64,000 bases of DNA from the NCBI GenBank assembly GCA_005656395.1, contig SRSI01000010.1:1240001-1304000 (forward strand), in the 5' to 3' direction. A model generated the notes under the pieces. The model was not told the DNA's origin. It did not search any database and saw nothing but the letters and a program-made list of their open reading frames with translations. The position numbers and the translations under genes were made by a program. Numbering within the stretch: position 1 is the stretch's first letter; every line of letters starts with the position of its first letter. This document shows, piece by piece, positions 1 to 12,600 of this stretch. This DNA is from Strongyloides papillosus (lineage: Eukaryota > Nematoda > Chromadorea > Rhabditida > Strongyloididae).

Positions 1-1365
1 CATTTATTACTGTTAGTAGAAGTCGTGTCTAAATTGTCACACTTATTTCTTTGCTTTTTTTTAACCATCACTAAAATCTTTATTGAGTAAAATGAGAAAA
101 TTGTAAAGCTACCTTTGTTTTGATTTAGTACTGAATGTGTTAAATTTTTATATTAAAGTGAATGATCTTCATTTCAACTCGATATGATATTTACAAAATA
201 TGTCAGTTTCATCCCTTATTTACTTTTATTGCACTGCAAAATTCTGGTTATCTTCGTTTATTTACTAAAACGTTTAGGCAACATAACATGCGAATTTATA
301 ATTTTTATACTATTTCAAATTGTTGTATCAACAGTCATAAATATGAATATATATAGAATTATTTATGAAATATATTAAAATAGTTTTAAAATATTTTATT
401 TCCATTGTATTTATAGATTATAATTTTTTTTTTATCATTTCAAACATTATTTCATAATTTTATATCAAACATTTTACTATTTTTGTTTGAAAAGTGTAAA
501 TATATCTATTGTTATTTTTAGTAAATTTTTTACTTAGTCAATTCAAATAAAAAATTTTATATTAATATAGTACAAATGTTTGTGATAAATATTATATTAA
601 TTTTGCGATTTATAAAAGTTAAATGGTTTTTTTATGTCAAAAATAGTTGCAAATAATGAACATACTTTTATACAAAAAATTTTAATAGTGTCTACATGAC
701 ACATGAATAATATCATTGATTTGATTTTATATTATATTAAAAATTATTACTATATTTAGTGATCACCAATATTTTACTTTCAATTTAGATACTTATATAT
801 ATTTAACAAAATATAAATCTTTTAAGGAGATTAATATTTGCTTTTGTAGTAGTAATCTTGTGTTTATATCTTGTGGTAGTATTATTTTTACGTTCAACTT
901 TCACGTCCTATTTCATTAATATTTCGGATATGACTTTTTCTTTATTATCATGTATCCCAGTAAACACGGATAAGGATATAGTTGAATTATTATTAAGTGC
1001 ATGTGGCCAAGAATAAATAACAGGGCAATTTATATTCATTACAAAAATATATATATTGGTTGGATAGACAGCTGAAGAGTATGAAATCCGTACCCTCTAC
1101 TACCAGCCTCAACACCATCATCTAAATGTAATTGGAATAGTTATCTGTTATTCTTTTAAAGGCAACAATTTATGTGTATTTACATCTTCTTTATTTTGAT
1201 ACTTCATTCTTTTATTAAATTTGATTTTTCCTAGCATACCTAATTATTTTTAAAGTTCTTTTTTAATTTTTATTTTCACAATCAGTTGGTTTTTTAAACA
1301 TTTTAATATATTATTATGATGATTTAATTAATTAAAATGAATTTTTAGAAAAGATATGATAAATA
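1..1365. other. Intergenic / upstream of CARMIL
   Basis: AT-rich sequence with no supportable gene. Two short open frames near 162-378 overlap in different frames, consist mostly of Phe/Ile/Tyr codons and have no recognisable protein signature, so I treat them as chance. A less AT-rich patch at about 1050-1140 holds an E-box CAGCTG (1069-1074) and may be promoter sequence for CARMIL. Confidence 0.6.
1347..1348 (+). promoter_or_regulatory. Candidate spliced-leader acceptor for CARMIL
   Basis: A TTTTTAG acceptor ends at 1348, 17 nt before the ATG at 1366, with no upstream donor needed to keep the reading frame. Nematode mRNAs commonly receive a spliced leader at such sites. This is inference from position and consensus only. 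Confidence 0.45.
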
Positions 1366-4300
1366 ATGTCTTTGCCAAGAAACACAACGAATGAAATCTG
1401 TAACTATATAAAAGGTACTTAAAAACAATTTTCTATTATATAAATACCATGTTTTAGAACATAGTGTCCAATTATTTGGTCATAAATTTTGGAATGTCAG
1501 AGTGTGTTATTATTTGAGCTTTTCATTGAAACCGGAGAAATTGGAAAATAAATTTTTTGTTATATCAAAATTTCGTTTATTCATACTTAATGGAAAAGCT
1601 TCAACATCTTTAAAAATTGAAAAATCTTTTAACATCTTATCCATTAGAGCTATAAATATACTGTCAAATAATCAATTGTCAATTTCCTTTGAAGAAGGAT
1701 GTTCAATTAAGAAGTATTATATAAAATCTGATAATGGCTTAACAGATAAAGATATTCAATTACATATTTTAGGTTCCTTAAAGCATTATTTTCCTACTAT
1801 TGGACCATGTATTGATAATTTTATTGAATTAGAGAAAGGTTGGATTACAGACTTTGAAATACTACCCAATTGTTATCCTTATTTGCCATGCAATGATTTT
1901 AGAAGATCTTATGCTGCTGTTTGTGATTTGTATGACCAACAAGTAAAAGAAGAAGTTATTTGGGATATAGAAAAAATCTATGCTGCTTCATCTATCAATA
2001 TTCTAAAATTAGAGGACTTTACACATTTATCATCTAAAGATATTGCTGCGATAATTTCTGTAGCTCAATTTTCTTCTTATTTTAATGGTATATCTGTTGA
2101 TTCTGTAAAACTTACAAGTGAAATTATTGATGCTATACTTAATGTTGTTAGACGATCACCATACTTAAAAACATTAATATTAAAATCATGCGGTTTGACA
2201 AAAGATTTTCTTAGCACATTTTCAGCTTATATAAGGCAAAATAATTGCTGCCAAATAGAAACTTTGGACTTATCTGGAAATATAATTGACGATAAAAAAA
2301 TTTTTTCTTTATTTGGTGCGAGTATAGCAACAATATCTGATACAATTAAATATTTGAATTTTGGTAATTTAATTCATGAAAAATCATTAGAACATTTCTG
2401 CAGTAATGTAATTAAGAACTTACCTGAGGGAATATATTTATCAATAAATGAATTAATTTTATCAAATAACTATTTAAAAGATGATGTAAAAGAACTCTGT
2501 ACTTTTTTAACATATTGTCCTAAATTAAAAGTATTAGATTTATCTGAAACGCAGTTTCCACTTGAAAAACTACTTTCCGTAATAAGATCCACTAATTTAA
2601 TCAATTCATTAGAAAGTCTTATTCTTTCAAACACAACAATAAGTAAAAAAAGTAAAGAAAATACTTCTGACATCAAAGAATTATTTTCAAAATTTTCATC
2701 TTTAAAAACTCTTTCGTTTGCTTATTCTACAATTCCTTCTGAAGTTTGGGCAGCAATAATAACAGGGTTAGGATGCAACCAATTTTTAACTGGTCTCTCT
2801 TTAAATTTAGCTGGAGCTATTGAAAAAGGTTCTTCAATTTTAAAATGTCATATAGATCAATTAAAATTTGTAACTGAACTTAATTTAAGAGATAATAATT
2901 TAGAAAGTGATTGGATTCAGATAATTGCCGCTACGGGTAGATTGCCAATTCTAAGAAAATTAGACATCGGTGGTTCAACTTTTCTACACTTAAAAAAAGG
3001 ATCAAAACAAGGGTTAAATGTGTTATCCGATACACTACTTGAATTAACAAGAATTATATCTGATGATTTATCTAGTTTAGAAGAACTTGTAATGAGTGAT
3101 TGTAAACTCGGAAGTGCAATTAATGTTTTAATAAATAACTTAGGATGGTCTAAATCACTACACACTCTTGATATATCTAATAATGAGTTAGGCCAATATA
3201 CAGTTAGATTATTATCAAAAGCTATTCAAGTTAATACATCATTAAGAACTTTATTATTGGATAGGAATCAAATTTCATTGGAAGGATTTATTGATATTAT
3301 GCATGGTTTAAAATTAAATCATCAGTTATTATCAATTCCATATCCTATTCACGATGTTACAGAGGCTATGAATAGGCCAGAAAAAACAAAAGTTATCTCT
3401 ATTCTTTATCAAATAGAAGATCTTTTGACTCGAAATCGTATGAAAAAAGAAAAAGAAATGTTAAAATGTCATATAACATTTAGAAGATTTCAACATAAAA
3501 TGTCTTATCTTGTCGGAGAATTGAGTGAGGAAAAAAAAGATATACTTTATCATTTATCTGATATTATTCCATCTGTTAAAGACTTTAACTTAGAAAATTC
3601 TAATGCTGCTATTAATAATAACATAGAACATTTTATAGAAACAATAATTCCTTTATATGAAAAAGAATCTTTATGCTCAATTGATAAGTTAAAAGAAGTT
3701 ACACATTACGAATATGGGTTTAATAGAAAGGTGAAAAATAATCCTGTTAAATATCTCCTTAAGCAACAATTACGTGATGCCGTTTTTGATTGTTTTAGAG
3801 AATTTAAATGGCATAATGTTGGAGACATGTGTGAGGAATTTATGGAAATGCTTGAAAATTCGCGGCCTAATCCAGATTATGAAATGCTTAGAAGAAATAA
3901 TTGTTCTACACCATTAATAATGTCCAATCTAAGAAATAGTAGGTTTGAATATTTACATTTAAATATAAAAATAATTTTAGATTCAATAGGCAAAAGTACA
4001 CGATCAATTGAAACTCCAAATGAAAGTTCAAATAATTCTCAATCTTTAACATTTCTTCCCGTGTCTGCCCCATTACCTAATTTGAATCCTGGAAGACCTA
4101 AAGCACCTAGAAATTTGAAAAGTAGAACAAATAATGAAACCGCGGTACCATCAAGCCAGAACGTAAATAGCCAAAACGTAGTATCACCATTACCGGAGAG
4201 GCATGCCTTTTTACCTTCTGGTCATGCTTCAAATGAACACGAACATGAAAAATCACCCATTATGAAAAACTACAATTTTAACGCGCAAAAAATCCCAGTT

Positions 4301-4579
4301 TTGCCTCCTTTATCATCGACAAATACAACCTCTTCACCTGTCGACTCACAATCATCATTGGCGGAAGATGGAATGACGAATTCTTCAGTATCATACTCGT
4401 CAAACAATTCAAACTCCCTCACAAGAAATATAAATCATTCAGTTAAGAATTCATCAACACCACCACCATTACTTCCAAGATATTCAAAAACAACTATTGG
4501 CCAACATCAACCACCTCAGTTACCACCAAAGCCAGGAAATTTATTTGGAACGAAAATATCTGCAGACTTAAGTGAATAA
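1366..4579 (+). CDS. crml-1: CARMIL family capping-protein/Arp2/3/myosin-I linker (CRML-1-like)
   Basis: Two exons, 1366-1414 and 1458-4579, with a 43-bp intron (GTACTT...TTTTAG), give about 1056 residues. I chose ATG 1366 because the first exon supplies the start of the PH-like domain that vertebrate CARMILs carry; a start at the GTG at 1502 would truncate it. Residues 1-140 form the PH-like domain, roughly 150-680 a long leucine-rich-repeat array (repeated LxxLxLxxN/S), then a helical region to about 870, then a Ser/Pro-rich tail ending in polyproline (PPPLLPR, PPQLPPKPG) that could bind SH3 domains. CARMILs bind and inhibit actin capping protein and act at the plasma membrane in motility and axon guidance. 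The capping-protein-interaction motif appears reduced: only an RPK core (GRPKAPR) is visible near 4090-4110. Downstream it converges on car-1. Confidence 0.9.
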
Positions 4580-4940
4580 AAATTTTAGTAGACAGTGTAT
4601 ATTATTATTAACAGTTTATTATCATAAATAAAAATCAAATAGACTATTATGTGTTAATTTAGATCTTTTCCGATTGTCAACTTGATAAAAATTAATGTAA
4701 TCATCTTTAAAATAATTATGAAGTAATAATAAATTATACGTCGCGAGGGTAAAAAAAATACGTAGAAAATATTACAACAATACTGTGCAGATGATACAAA
4801 CCGGAAAAGGTGGTTTGAAGAACTGTGCTGCAACCAAAGATGATGTGGGTTAACAAAGTGATAAAAAATAATAAGTATAAAAGTTACAGGTCGACTTCTG
4901 AAGAAAAAAAACCCTTATCTACCATCTTTCTACACAGTGT
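4580..4940. other. Convergent 3' region between CARMIL and car-1
   Basis: About 360 bp holding the 3' UTRs of two convergent genes. An ATAAATAAAAAT run near 4624-4635 could carry a polyadenylation signal for the plus-strand gene. No gene seen. Confidence 0.6.
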
Positions 4941-6046
4941 TTATTTTGTTTCAACAGCTTGAGCCTTGTTACTATTGTAGCGTTTTTGGCTGTAGTAGTG
5001 TTTTCCACCACTGTTGAAACGGCCATTACCTCCTTTGCCTTCATTTTTACGAAAATTTGATCCTCCTCTGTTGGAGCCACGGAATCCACCACGTCCACGT
5101 CTGTAATTAAGAGCACGAACAGCCGTATGGCCAAATGTTTCTTGGTTTGTCATACGTTCTTTTCTCCAATCAGGGCGACAATTTTGCCCCTTGAGTTTCT
5201 CTAACGCATCACAGGAAATTGAATCAAAGAAAGAACTTTGTTTATCGTAACATGGTTCCTTATTGGCATTTTCCTCAGATCCAGATTTACTATCTGATAA
5301 AGCAATATTTGATCCATTTTCTGACTCCTCTTGTTTGTCACCATCATGGATTGATGTCTTACCGAGATCACTAGTAAGGTGGCTAAGAGTTTCTTTAAAT
5401 TGTTCATTTGCTTTCTCAAAATCGTAGTCAGAGTCAAACTTCAACTTTTCGCGGTGATTAAACCTGCCCCCACGAGATCCACCACGGTAATTACCTCTAG
5501 ATCCAAAGTTTCGATTGTTCCCATGACTTTGTTTCCCACCGCTCTCACGATGAACTGGTTTAGAAGTCTCCTTTTTGACTGATTTAACCCTCTCACTCTT
5601 AGTAACATCGGCCTCCTTAGTAGACTTTTTGGTTTTCTCTCCAGAAGATTCATTGTTTGAAGTCTTTGGAGATTGATTTGTCTGAGCAGGGGCAGCTTCC
5701 TTAGAAACATGAAGAATAGCCGGATCGTAAAGTCCTCCGACACTTTGAACAGGTTTTGGAGTTTCACAGACAATTAAATCTTTAATATCAGAAGCTTTAA
5801 AAATAATGTACTCATAAACTTCATCCTTAGCTGGTACAGGATTTGATGTTGGTCTATCTTCAGTACCAAAGGATCTTACTAAAAAACAAAAAGAAATTAT
5901 TTTAAAATCGATAAACTAGTACCTTTGGATAAAGCGATTGTACTTTCATTAGTGTCAACGGTATACAATATACCTTCATAACGAATGTCTAATTTTGACA
6001 CTAAGCTTATTTTACTGCCAATATATGGTGTTGGAGCTCCAGACAT
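4941..6046 (-). CDS. car-1: CAR-1 / LSM14 / Trailer-hitch mRNP protein
   Basis: Two exons on the minus strand, 5923-6046 and 4941-5878, joined across a 44-bp intron in phase 1, give 353 residues, close to family length. The N-terminus ([15 protein letters not shown], then a conserved [10 protein letters not shown] across the splice) is the LSm14-type LSm domain. An FDF box ([17 protein letters not shown]) sits near 5400-5445 and is followed by the FFD motif ([11 protein letters not shown]) and the TFG motif ([10 protein letters not shown]), then an RGG-rich tail; another RGG/Gly-Arg patch precedes the FDF box. Family members act in P granules and P bodies with the DDX6 helicase, in translational repression, germline RNP assembly and cytokinesis. 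A TTTGTAG acceptor lies 2 nt before the ATG, suggesting trans-splicing. Confidence 0.93.
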
Positions 6047-6672
6047 GACTACAAAGTAATTCCAGTAACAATTATAAACGTAGGAGGTGTAAAATAAATC
6101 ACAGCCAATAGAGCGATAATGAAATAAACTTTTTGTTTCAAAAAAACGCTAAAATACAAAATTAGAAGACTGCGGAAAATATAATAAAGGTGGGAACTAT
6201 CGGAACTTCCAACAGTACTCGTTGAAATATTGTGAAGAAGGATGATTATCCACCCATATACATAACATATGTCATCGCATCAAAAAAAACGATGAAAATC
6301 TATAGGTTGACATTATTAAAAAACATATCTTTAAAAAATTAGATATTATATACAAAATTATCTCAGAAGATCATAGATGAAAAAAATCTAAAGCAATCAT
6401 TCAAAAAGTTAGAAATTGTTTATACCTAAAGCGTAAGTATATTCAATATTGGAGATAGTATACTCAAAACTTACGATATCTGAGATACCAATGTGTAGTC
6501 CCATACGGAAAATAAATAAAAAAAAATTAACTCTATGCATGTGGTTGTTGTCGTGTTAGGAATATTAGATTTCTATCAAACAATGATGTCACATAACTAA
6601 GATGAGTTAGTAAACGAATTTTATTGTTATTAACAAAATTAAATATAAAAAAATAAGAATTATAGTTTAAAA
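6047..6672. other. Gap between car-1 and the CSPG4-like gene
   Basis: Holds the car-1 upstream region and the CSPG4-like 3' UTR, both genes being on the minus strand. A short inverted repeat (CGTAAGT ... ACTTACG, about 6431-6475) is visible but has no assigned role. No gene seen. Confidence 0.6.
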
Positions 6673-9600
6673 TTAGACCCAGTATTGATCTTTTTTCAAA
6701 GTAGTGTTTCCTGATGGTTTTCTCGAGTGTGAATTGTTTTCGGAATTGGTCTTGTGTATTTTGACAGCTTCTTTTGGTAAAAACGAAACATAAGGACTAT
6801 TTGGCACATCGTCTTTGCTTGCCTCTCTAGTTGGGTCAAATGTTTGTAAAATTTTTACTTTTCTAGGTTCATTGGGTAATTCAAATTGTGTTACACCTTT
6901 TCTAACAACTTTGGGTGATAAAGTTGTACTGTCTAATCTTCTTTGCTCCCCTATTTTTGCATATACTGTATTTTCTAGCAAATTTGCTGACGGTACTTTA
7001 TGGGATGCCATGTTTTTATTAGCGAGCTGTTTACTGAGTTGCAAGGCCTCTAAACTTCTGTACAAATTTGGATTCTGGTCAACATTTAATTGATATGTGT
7101 GTGGAGGTGGTTCATCTTTTTTGAGTGGAGATTTTCTACAAAATATTATACAAAATACTACAACGATGACGCATGCTGCAATTATAACGGAAAAGTTGCT
7201 AGTGTCTGTATCAGATTGAATTTTTGGAATTGATGGTTTGTTGTTGGTTGTTTCTGTCTCGTGAGGTTTCTTTGTGGTATTCGAATCTTTTTTATATGAG
7301 TTTATCAATGTAGGTGTTATATTTACTGTAAAGTTGAATCTGGCTGGTTGTATTGAGTCACCTTTCAATTCAATTTGAATGTTATCAACAATATTCTTTT
7401 TTGAATCATAAGCATCATAGAATAACCTGTGTTCTACTATGTCATTAAAGGTAAAAAATCTAACAGATTCATTCAAAGGAGTAATACCGTTGAGAATTAA
7501 TTTTCCATAAAGTGGATTTGATATAACATAAAATTTGGGTGATAATTCTGATAAAGTTGAAGCATTAATGTAATTTATATCGATGTTAGACATTGTTCCT
7601 CCCTCCAAAGTAAATGGTTTGTAATCAATAGTAGGTATAATTGTTATCTTAGAATTTGATTTCAAAATTTCGTTTCCATCATAGATTATTGAAAATTCAA
7701 AGTAATCTTGAAAAGCATTCATATTAACTTGTGCGTATAAAATTTCTCCATTGTCAATACTTTTTTGAGAAAAGGTTAGTGCTTCTTTATCACCGTCGAC
7801 TCTATAAAAAGTTCCATTTTCAGGAGTTTTTGTTACGTTGTAAATAATTTTTTCCCTATTTACAAGATTTTTAACATTAAAATGTGTTTGATTGAGTAAC
7901 ACGTATGTTTTACCTTGATAATACTCGATATTTGATTGATTAAGAAACTTTATCTCTGTAGATTGATAAATAACTTTCAGTACTCTATTGTGTCCTCCTA
8001 TATTTATTTGTAATAAATCAAATGATTCGGTAAATTTTGGCGATTTTCTTAATGTAACAATGCCATTTTCAATATCTTTCTGTGAAAATGTAGTACTTTT
8101 TTTGTCATCTACAAATATATCTGTTGTATTTTTCGATGATTTATTAACTGTAAAATATAAATTTGAAGATGACAAGAAAGTATGTGTCACTTTTATATTT
8201 TGACTGTTCAAAACTTTAATACCTGTTTCATTAACATATATAAGATCTTCAAAATTTTCAAATTTAATTTCTTTTATCTTTGGAAATATTATTTCAATTG
8301 GGAGATGAATTTTCATTTTAGTTCCTCTTTTATGGCATTCTTTTTCAGGGCAAAGAGAAAACCACGTATTATCAACTTTTTGATTATTCTGATTGTTTTC
8401 ATAGTAAATATACTTATCCAAAAAGAATATCTCATCACCAATGATTTTATCACTTTTAAGGGGTCCTTTAAAAAATTTTATCATTCCAAACTTGGGAGGT
8501 TTCCATATTCCTAATATCAATTTTTCTTTTGATAAATATTTTACTATTTGTGTTATGTTTAAAAGTGATTGTGTTAGTACTGAAGAACCATTAGTACTAA
8601 CGTACATCTTTGATGTTGGTATAAACATATTTTGTTTATCTTGTTGAATCAAAGCATATGTAATGGCAATTCTAAATTTTTCTACTTCAGAAAAAACCTT
8701 ACCATTTACAGACATATTAAAAAGAAAATAATCTTTAACAATCCAATGCTTTTGGTATTTGTTAGTTGATTCAAAAATTACATTTTTGTTGATTAGATCA
8801 AGTTGCGTAAATAAATTTGTTTTTTGACCGTTTAATAAAATATTTCCATGTTTTGGTTGCTTAGAAATATGATAAATTATATCATTATTAGACGCATTTA
8901 AATAAGCTACTTTTAACAAGTTTGCTGTTATGTATTCTCTTCCAGATGGATAGGTGAAAAGTCTTGCATTATTTTCAAATACAATGCTATTTTTAATCAC
9001 TTTTTCAACCGTAAACCATTCTGCTTCAATTCTATTCACATCGTCTGATACCGTAAATGAAAATCCACCAGTCGAATCTTGTGTTAGTGTAAATTGAATC
9101 AAATTTGAATTAATATCATCTTGGGTAAAATACTTTATTGGTTTCAAAATGTTAGTGGATAATGATACAAACCCATTTATGACTTTAGCTATTGAATATA
9201 TAATATCTTTCGGTGATGTATCTTCATCATGTACAAACAAATGTTTATTTGTTATTGTGAAAGGTTCATTATTACTCCAAACAATTAATCTCTCATTCTT
9301 TAAAACTTCTGGAATTTTTACATCTAAAGAACTTATAAAAATAGTAAATTCTAAGTCCAATTCACATTTTTTATTGCTCGTAGAACATATCCTTATGACA
9401 AATTTATCTCTTCCTTTAACTTTATGACTATCTTCTGTGCTATAAAATACTTCATTTCTTCTCAATTCATCATCAGAAAATTCATTTATAAACTCATTCT
9501 GTTCAATAAGATATTTTTCTTTTATTATTTTCCCTTTTGTAGGTTGTTTGATTATTTTAAAAACTATATTATTGTCATCTGAATAATGGTAATATGATTG

Positions 9601-12600
9601 TAAAATTTCTTGCATACTTTTCTTAAAATTCGACTCTATGAACAGCTCAACCGGTATTTTTTGAATATCTGGATATTTTATATTAATTATCACTTTAAAG
9701 GGGCCAAAAGTAGACATTTTTTCATGAACTTTCACAGAAAAATTGTCTTTCACTATATCGTTGTTATCTCCTTTATGAATATAAAAAATATTTTTAGATT
9801 CTAAATCTTCTGGTGAAAATTTGTTAATTTCAATCTTTGAATGGATTGATGACGAAATCTGATTTGTAGATTCCTTATTATATTCAGGTGTTTTCGAATA
9901 ATTTCCTATATCTAAAGCAATATTTCCATATTTAGGGAAATCTACAATTTCATAAACAATGTTATTCTTATTATTAGTTGAAATAACATTCATAGTTATT
10001 TTTTCAATTGACGCAAAAGAAACATTTAATGATGATATTTCATTAAGTGAGAAATTCGTTACGTTTTTACTTTCTTCAAAGTAAACAGTGCTTAATTTTT
10101 TAATGTTTTTACACACTATTTCGATTGGTATTTTATTTGGCCATTTCGATGATTTATAATAAATTTTATTACCATTAATTTCTTTCTGTGAAAATTTAAG
10201 GACTTCGTTAAATTGACCATCTTTCAAATAATAAAATCCGTTTTTTTCTAATGTACTATACTGTATTTCCTCCAAATCTGTGTCCAAATTGCAAATGGAT
10301 AGTAAATTCTCATTTGAAACTAAGTTAAAATAATTGCTTGTATCTAACTTATACTTTATAATATTTTTAACAATTTCAAGTGATGGAGGTTTAGCAGAAA
10401 TTTTAACATTTATTGTTTCAGTTAAGAAGTCATTATTTACAGATATTTTTATTATTTCAACTAATTTGGTACCACTGTGTTTTATTAACAAACTTCCGTT
10501 TTCCAGGTCTTTATTGTTAAAACTTGAAATTATTTTTCTATTGTTAGATTTAGACATTATTTTGAAACTTTCCATTTTTGACAGTATTTTATAGGTTAAT
10601 TTCCTTGTATTCTTTTTTGTAAACATCCATGGATAAAGAGTCCTTTCTTTATTAATTTGTAAATTAATTTCAAATATTTCATTTTTTAACAATTCCAATG
10701 ACTTGGCTGTTTCAATTATATGAAAAGTCAGCCAAAAAGGAATTTTTGAATTTCCTTTATAAATACTATTGGCAATTAGATATATATCGTCTTTTGAGTT
10801 ACTAAATCTGCCATGTTCATAATATAACTTTCCATTTATAATATCATCGGAACTAAATGAGTTGTTCATTTTCAGTGTTATCAATCCCTTCATATTATCA
10901 TTTATTTTTAATTTACCAAATTTGGGAGGAACGATAACAGTGAAAGTAAAATCATTATCGTCGGATGTTTCTAACCATAAAGAGGTTTTCGGAATTTGCT
11001 GTTTACCAAATTTTTCTACAGAGATTATTCTATTAACAAGCTGTATTGAATTTCCACCTGGAATATAAGAAATGTCAAATCTTTTGATCTCAGAAGTTTT
11101 CGTTGGAGTCAAAACTTTAAAAATAAAATAATCATTAACAACAGAATACTGGACAAAATGGAGCTTATAATTAATTAACTCATTATTGATATGTTCTTGA
11201 GTAAAATTTGATGATACTCCTATTCTTCTATTCTTTTTATCATTAATTTTACGAGATAAAATACCAAATTTGGGAGGCTCCACAATGTAGTAAACTAATT
11301 CATGAGGTTGAAAAACTTGTGGATTTGTCGTTACTACTAAATTAGATCTTTCGAGATAACTTTGTTCCGTATTGTTTAATATAAGTGGTTTAAAGTTAAA
11401 AATATTTATTTCCAAGGGAACAAACTTCACGGGAAAAACTTCGGTTTGACTTGTTATATTGTTACAGGATATCTGAAATGACAAAAATTGAAAAAGGATG
11501 ATTTCGGGCGGATTCGAACCGCCGACCTTCTGTGTGTTAGACAGATGTGATAACCGACTACACCACGAAATCGTTGTGGTACCGCCTTTTTTATCAAACA
11601 CGAGAAATTTTTAATTTTTATATAATTATTAAAAAAATACTTGATTATATGTTAAACTAGTGAAAAATTTTTCCTTTCTACTAAAAAATATCTATAGCAT
11701 AGATATTTTAATAATTACAGTAATTTAGGATCTGCAATTTCTTTTATATAATTAAACAAAAAAATCTAATTATAACATTGGCAGCATAATTTATTAAATT
11801 TTTATATGCACGATATTGTTTTCACTATATAATATCTATGATTTAGATTTATGTAAAATGATTTAAAGCATTGAATCATTGATAAAAAAAATTCACTAAT
11901 GCGTATTAAATTCTTAAAATTTTTATTTATTGATTAAGTTGTTTGTATTATATGTTGTGTTATAAAATTTAAAGAATTACACTATAATCTGGCGAACAGA
12001 TACTGTATTTTTATATTTAATAATAGTTTCATAGAAAATCGTTTGCTTAAAATGGTTTCTAAATTGTAGCATAATTATTTCTCACAAATTGAAACATTTA
12101 ACCATTTTTATCTACTAATAAATGCATTTATTTACAGTGGGTACTATTGGTAACGATCACAAATCTAGTGCAATAGCTTTATACTTTTTGACAAAAATAT
12201 AAAATTATAGTCAATTTGTGGCCAAAAAACTATGAGGCATAATGTTATAAATTTCAATAAAATATTTAAATCTTAAATTTTGTTATACATTTTTAAATCT
12301 TATGTAATTTTTTTTCTATTAAAAATGTATATTATTCATAATAAAACGGTAAATATGATTATTTATATTAATTAAAGCATAACTTCTTTTTTAATTATAC
12401 CTATAATATTATATTAATCCTAAAAGTTACTAATTTCTCTAAATTACTAGTTATAAAAAAATTTTTTTACCACACTTTCGTTGCATTTTAATTATTAAAG
12501 CTTAGTTAAAATATTTTAAAAAAATTTCATTACTATACTGGTAAATTAAAAAAAGCTTTATAGAATAAGTATAATAACCTCAATTAAAACTAATTAAAAG

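Noticed and set aside
5441..5773. 110-codon minus frame overlapping car-1
   Set aside because: Out of frame with the LSM14 motifs; the true frame is open from 5878 to 4941 without interruption.
11473..11601. N-terminal extension of the large CSPG frame starting at 11601
   Set aside because: It translates through a perfect tRNA-Val; the TTTCAG acceptor at 11473 joins in frame with the exon ending at 12936.
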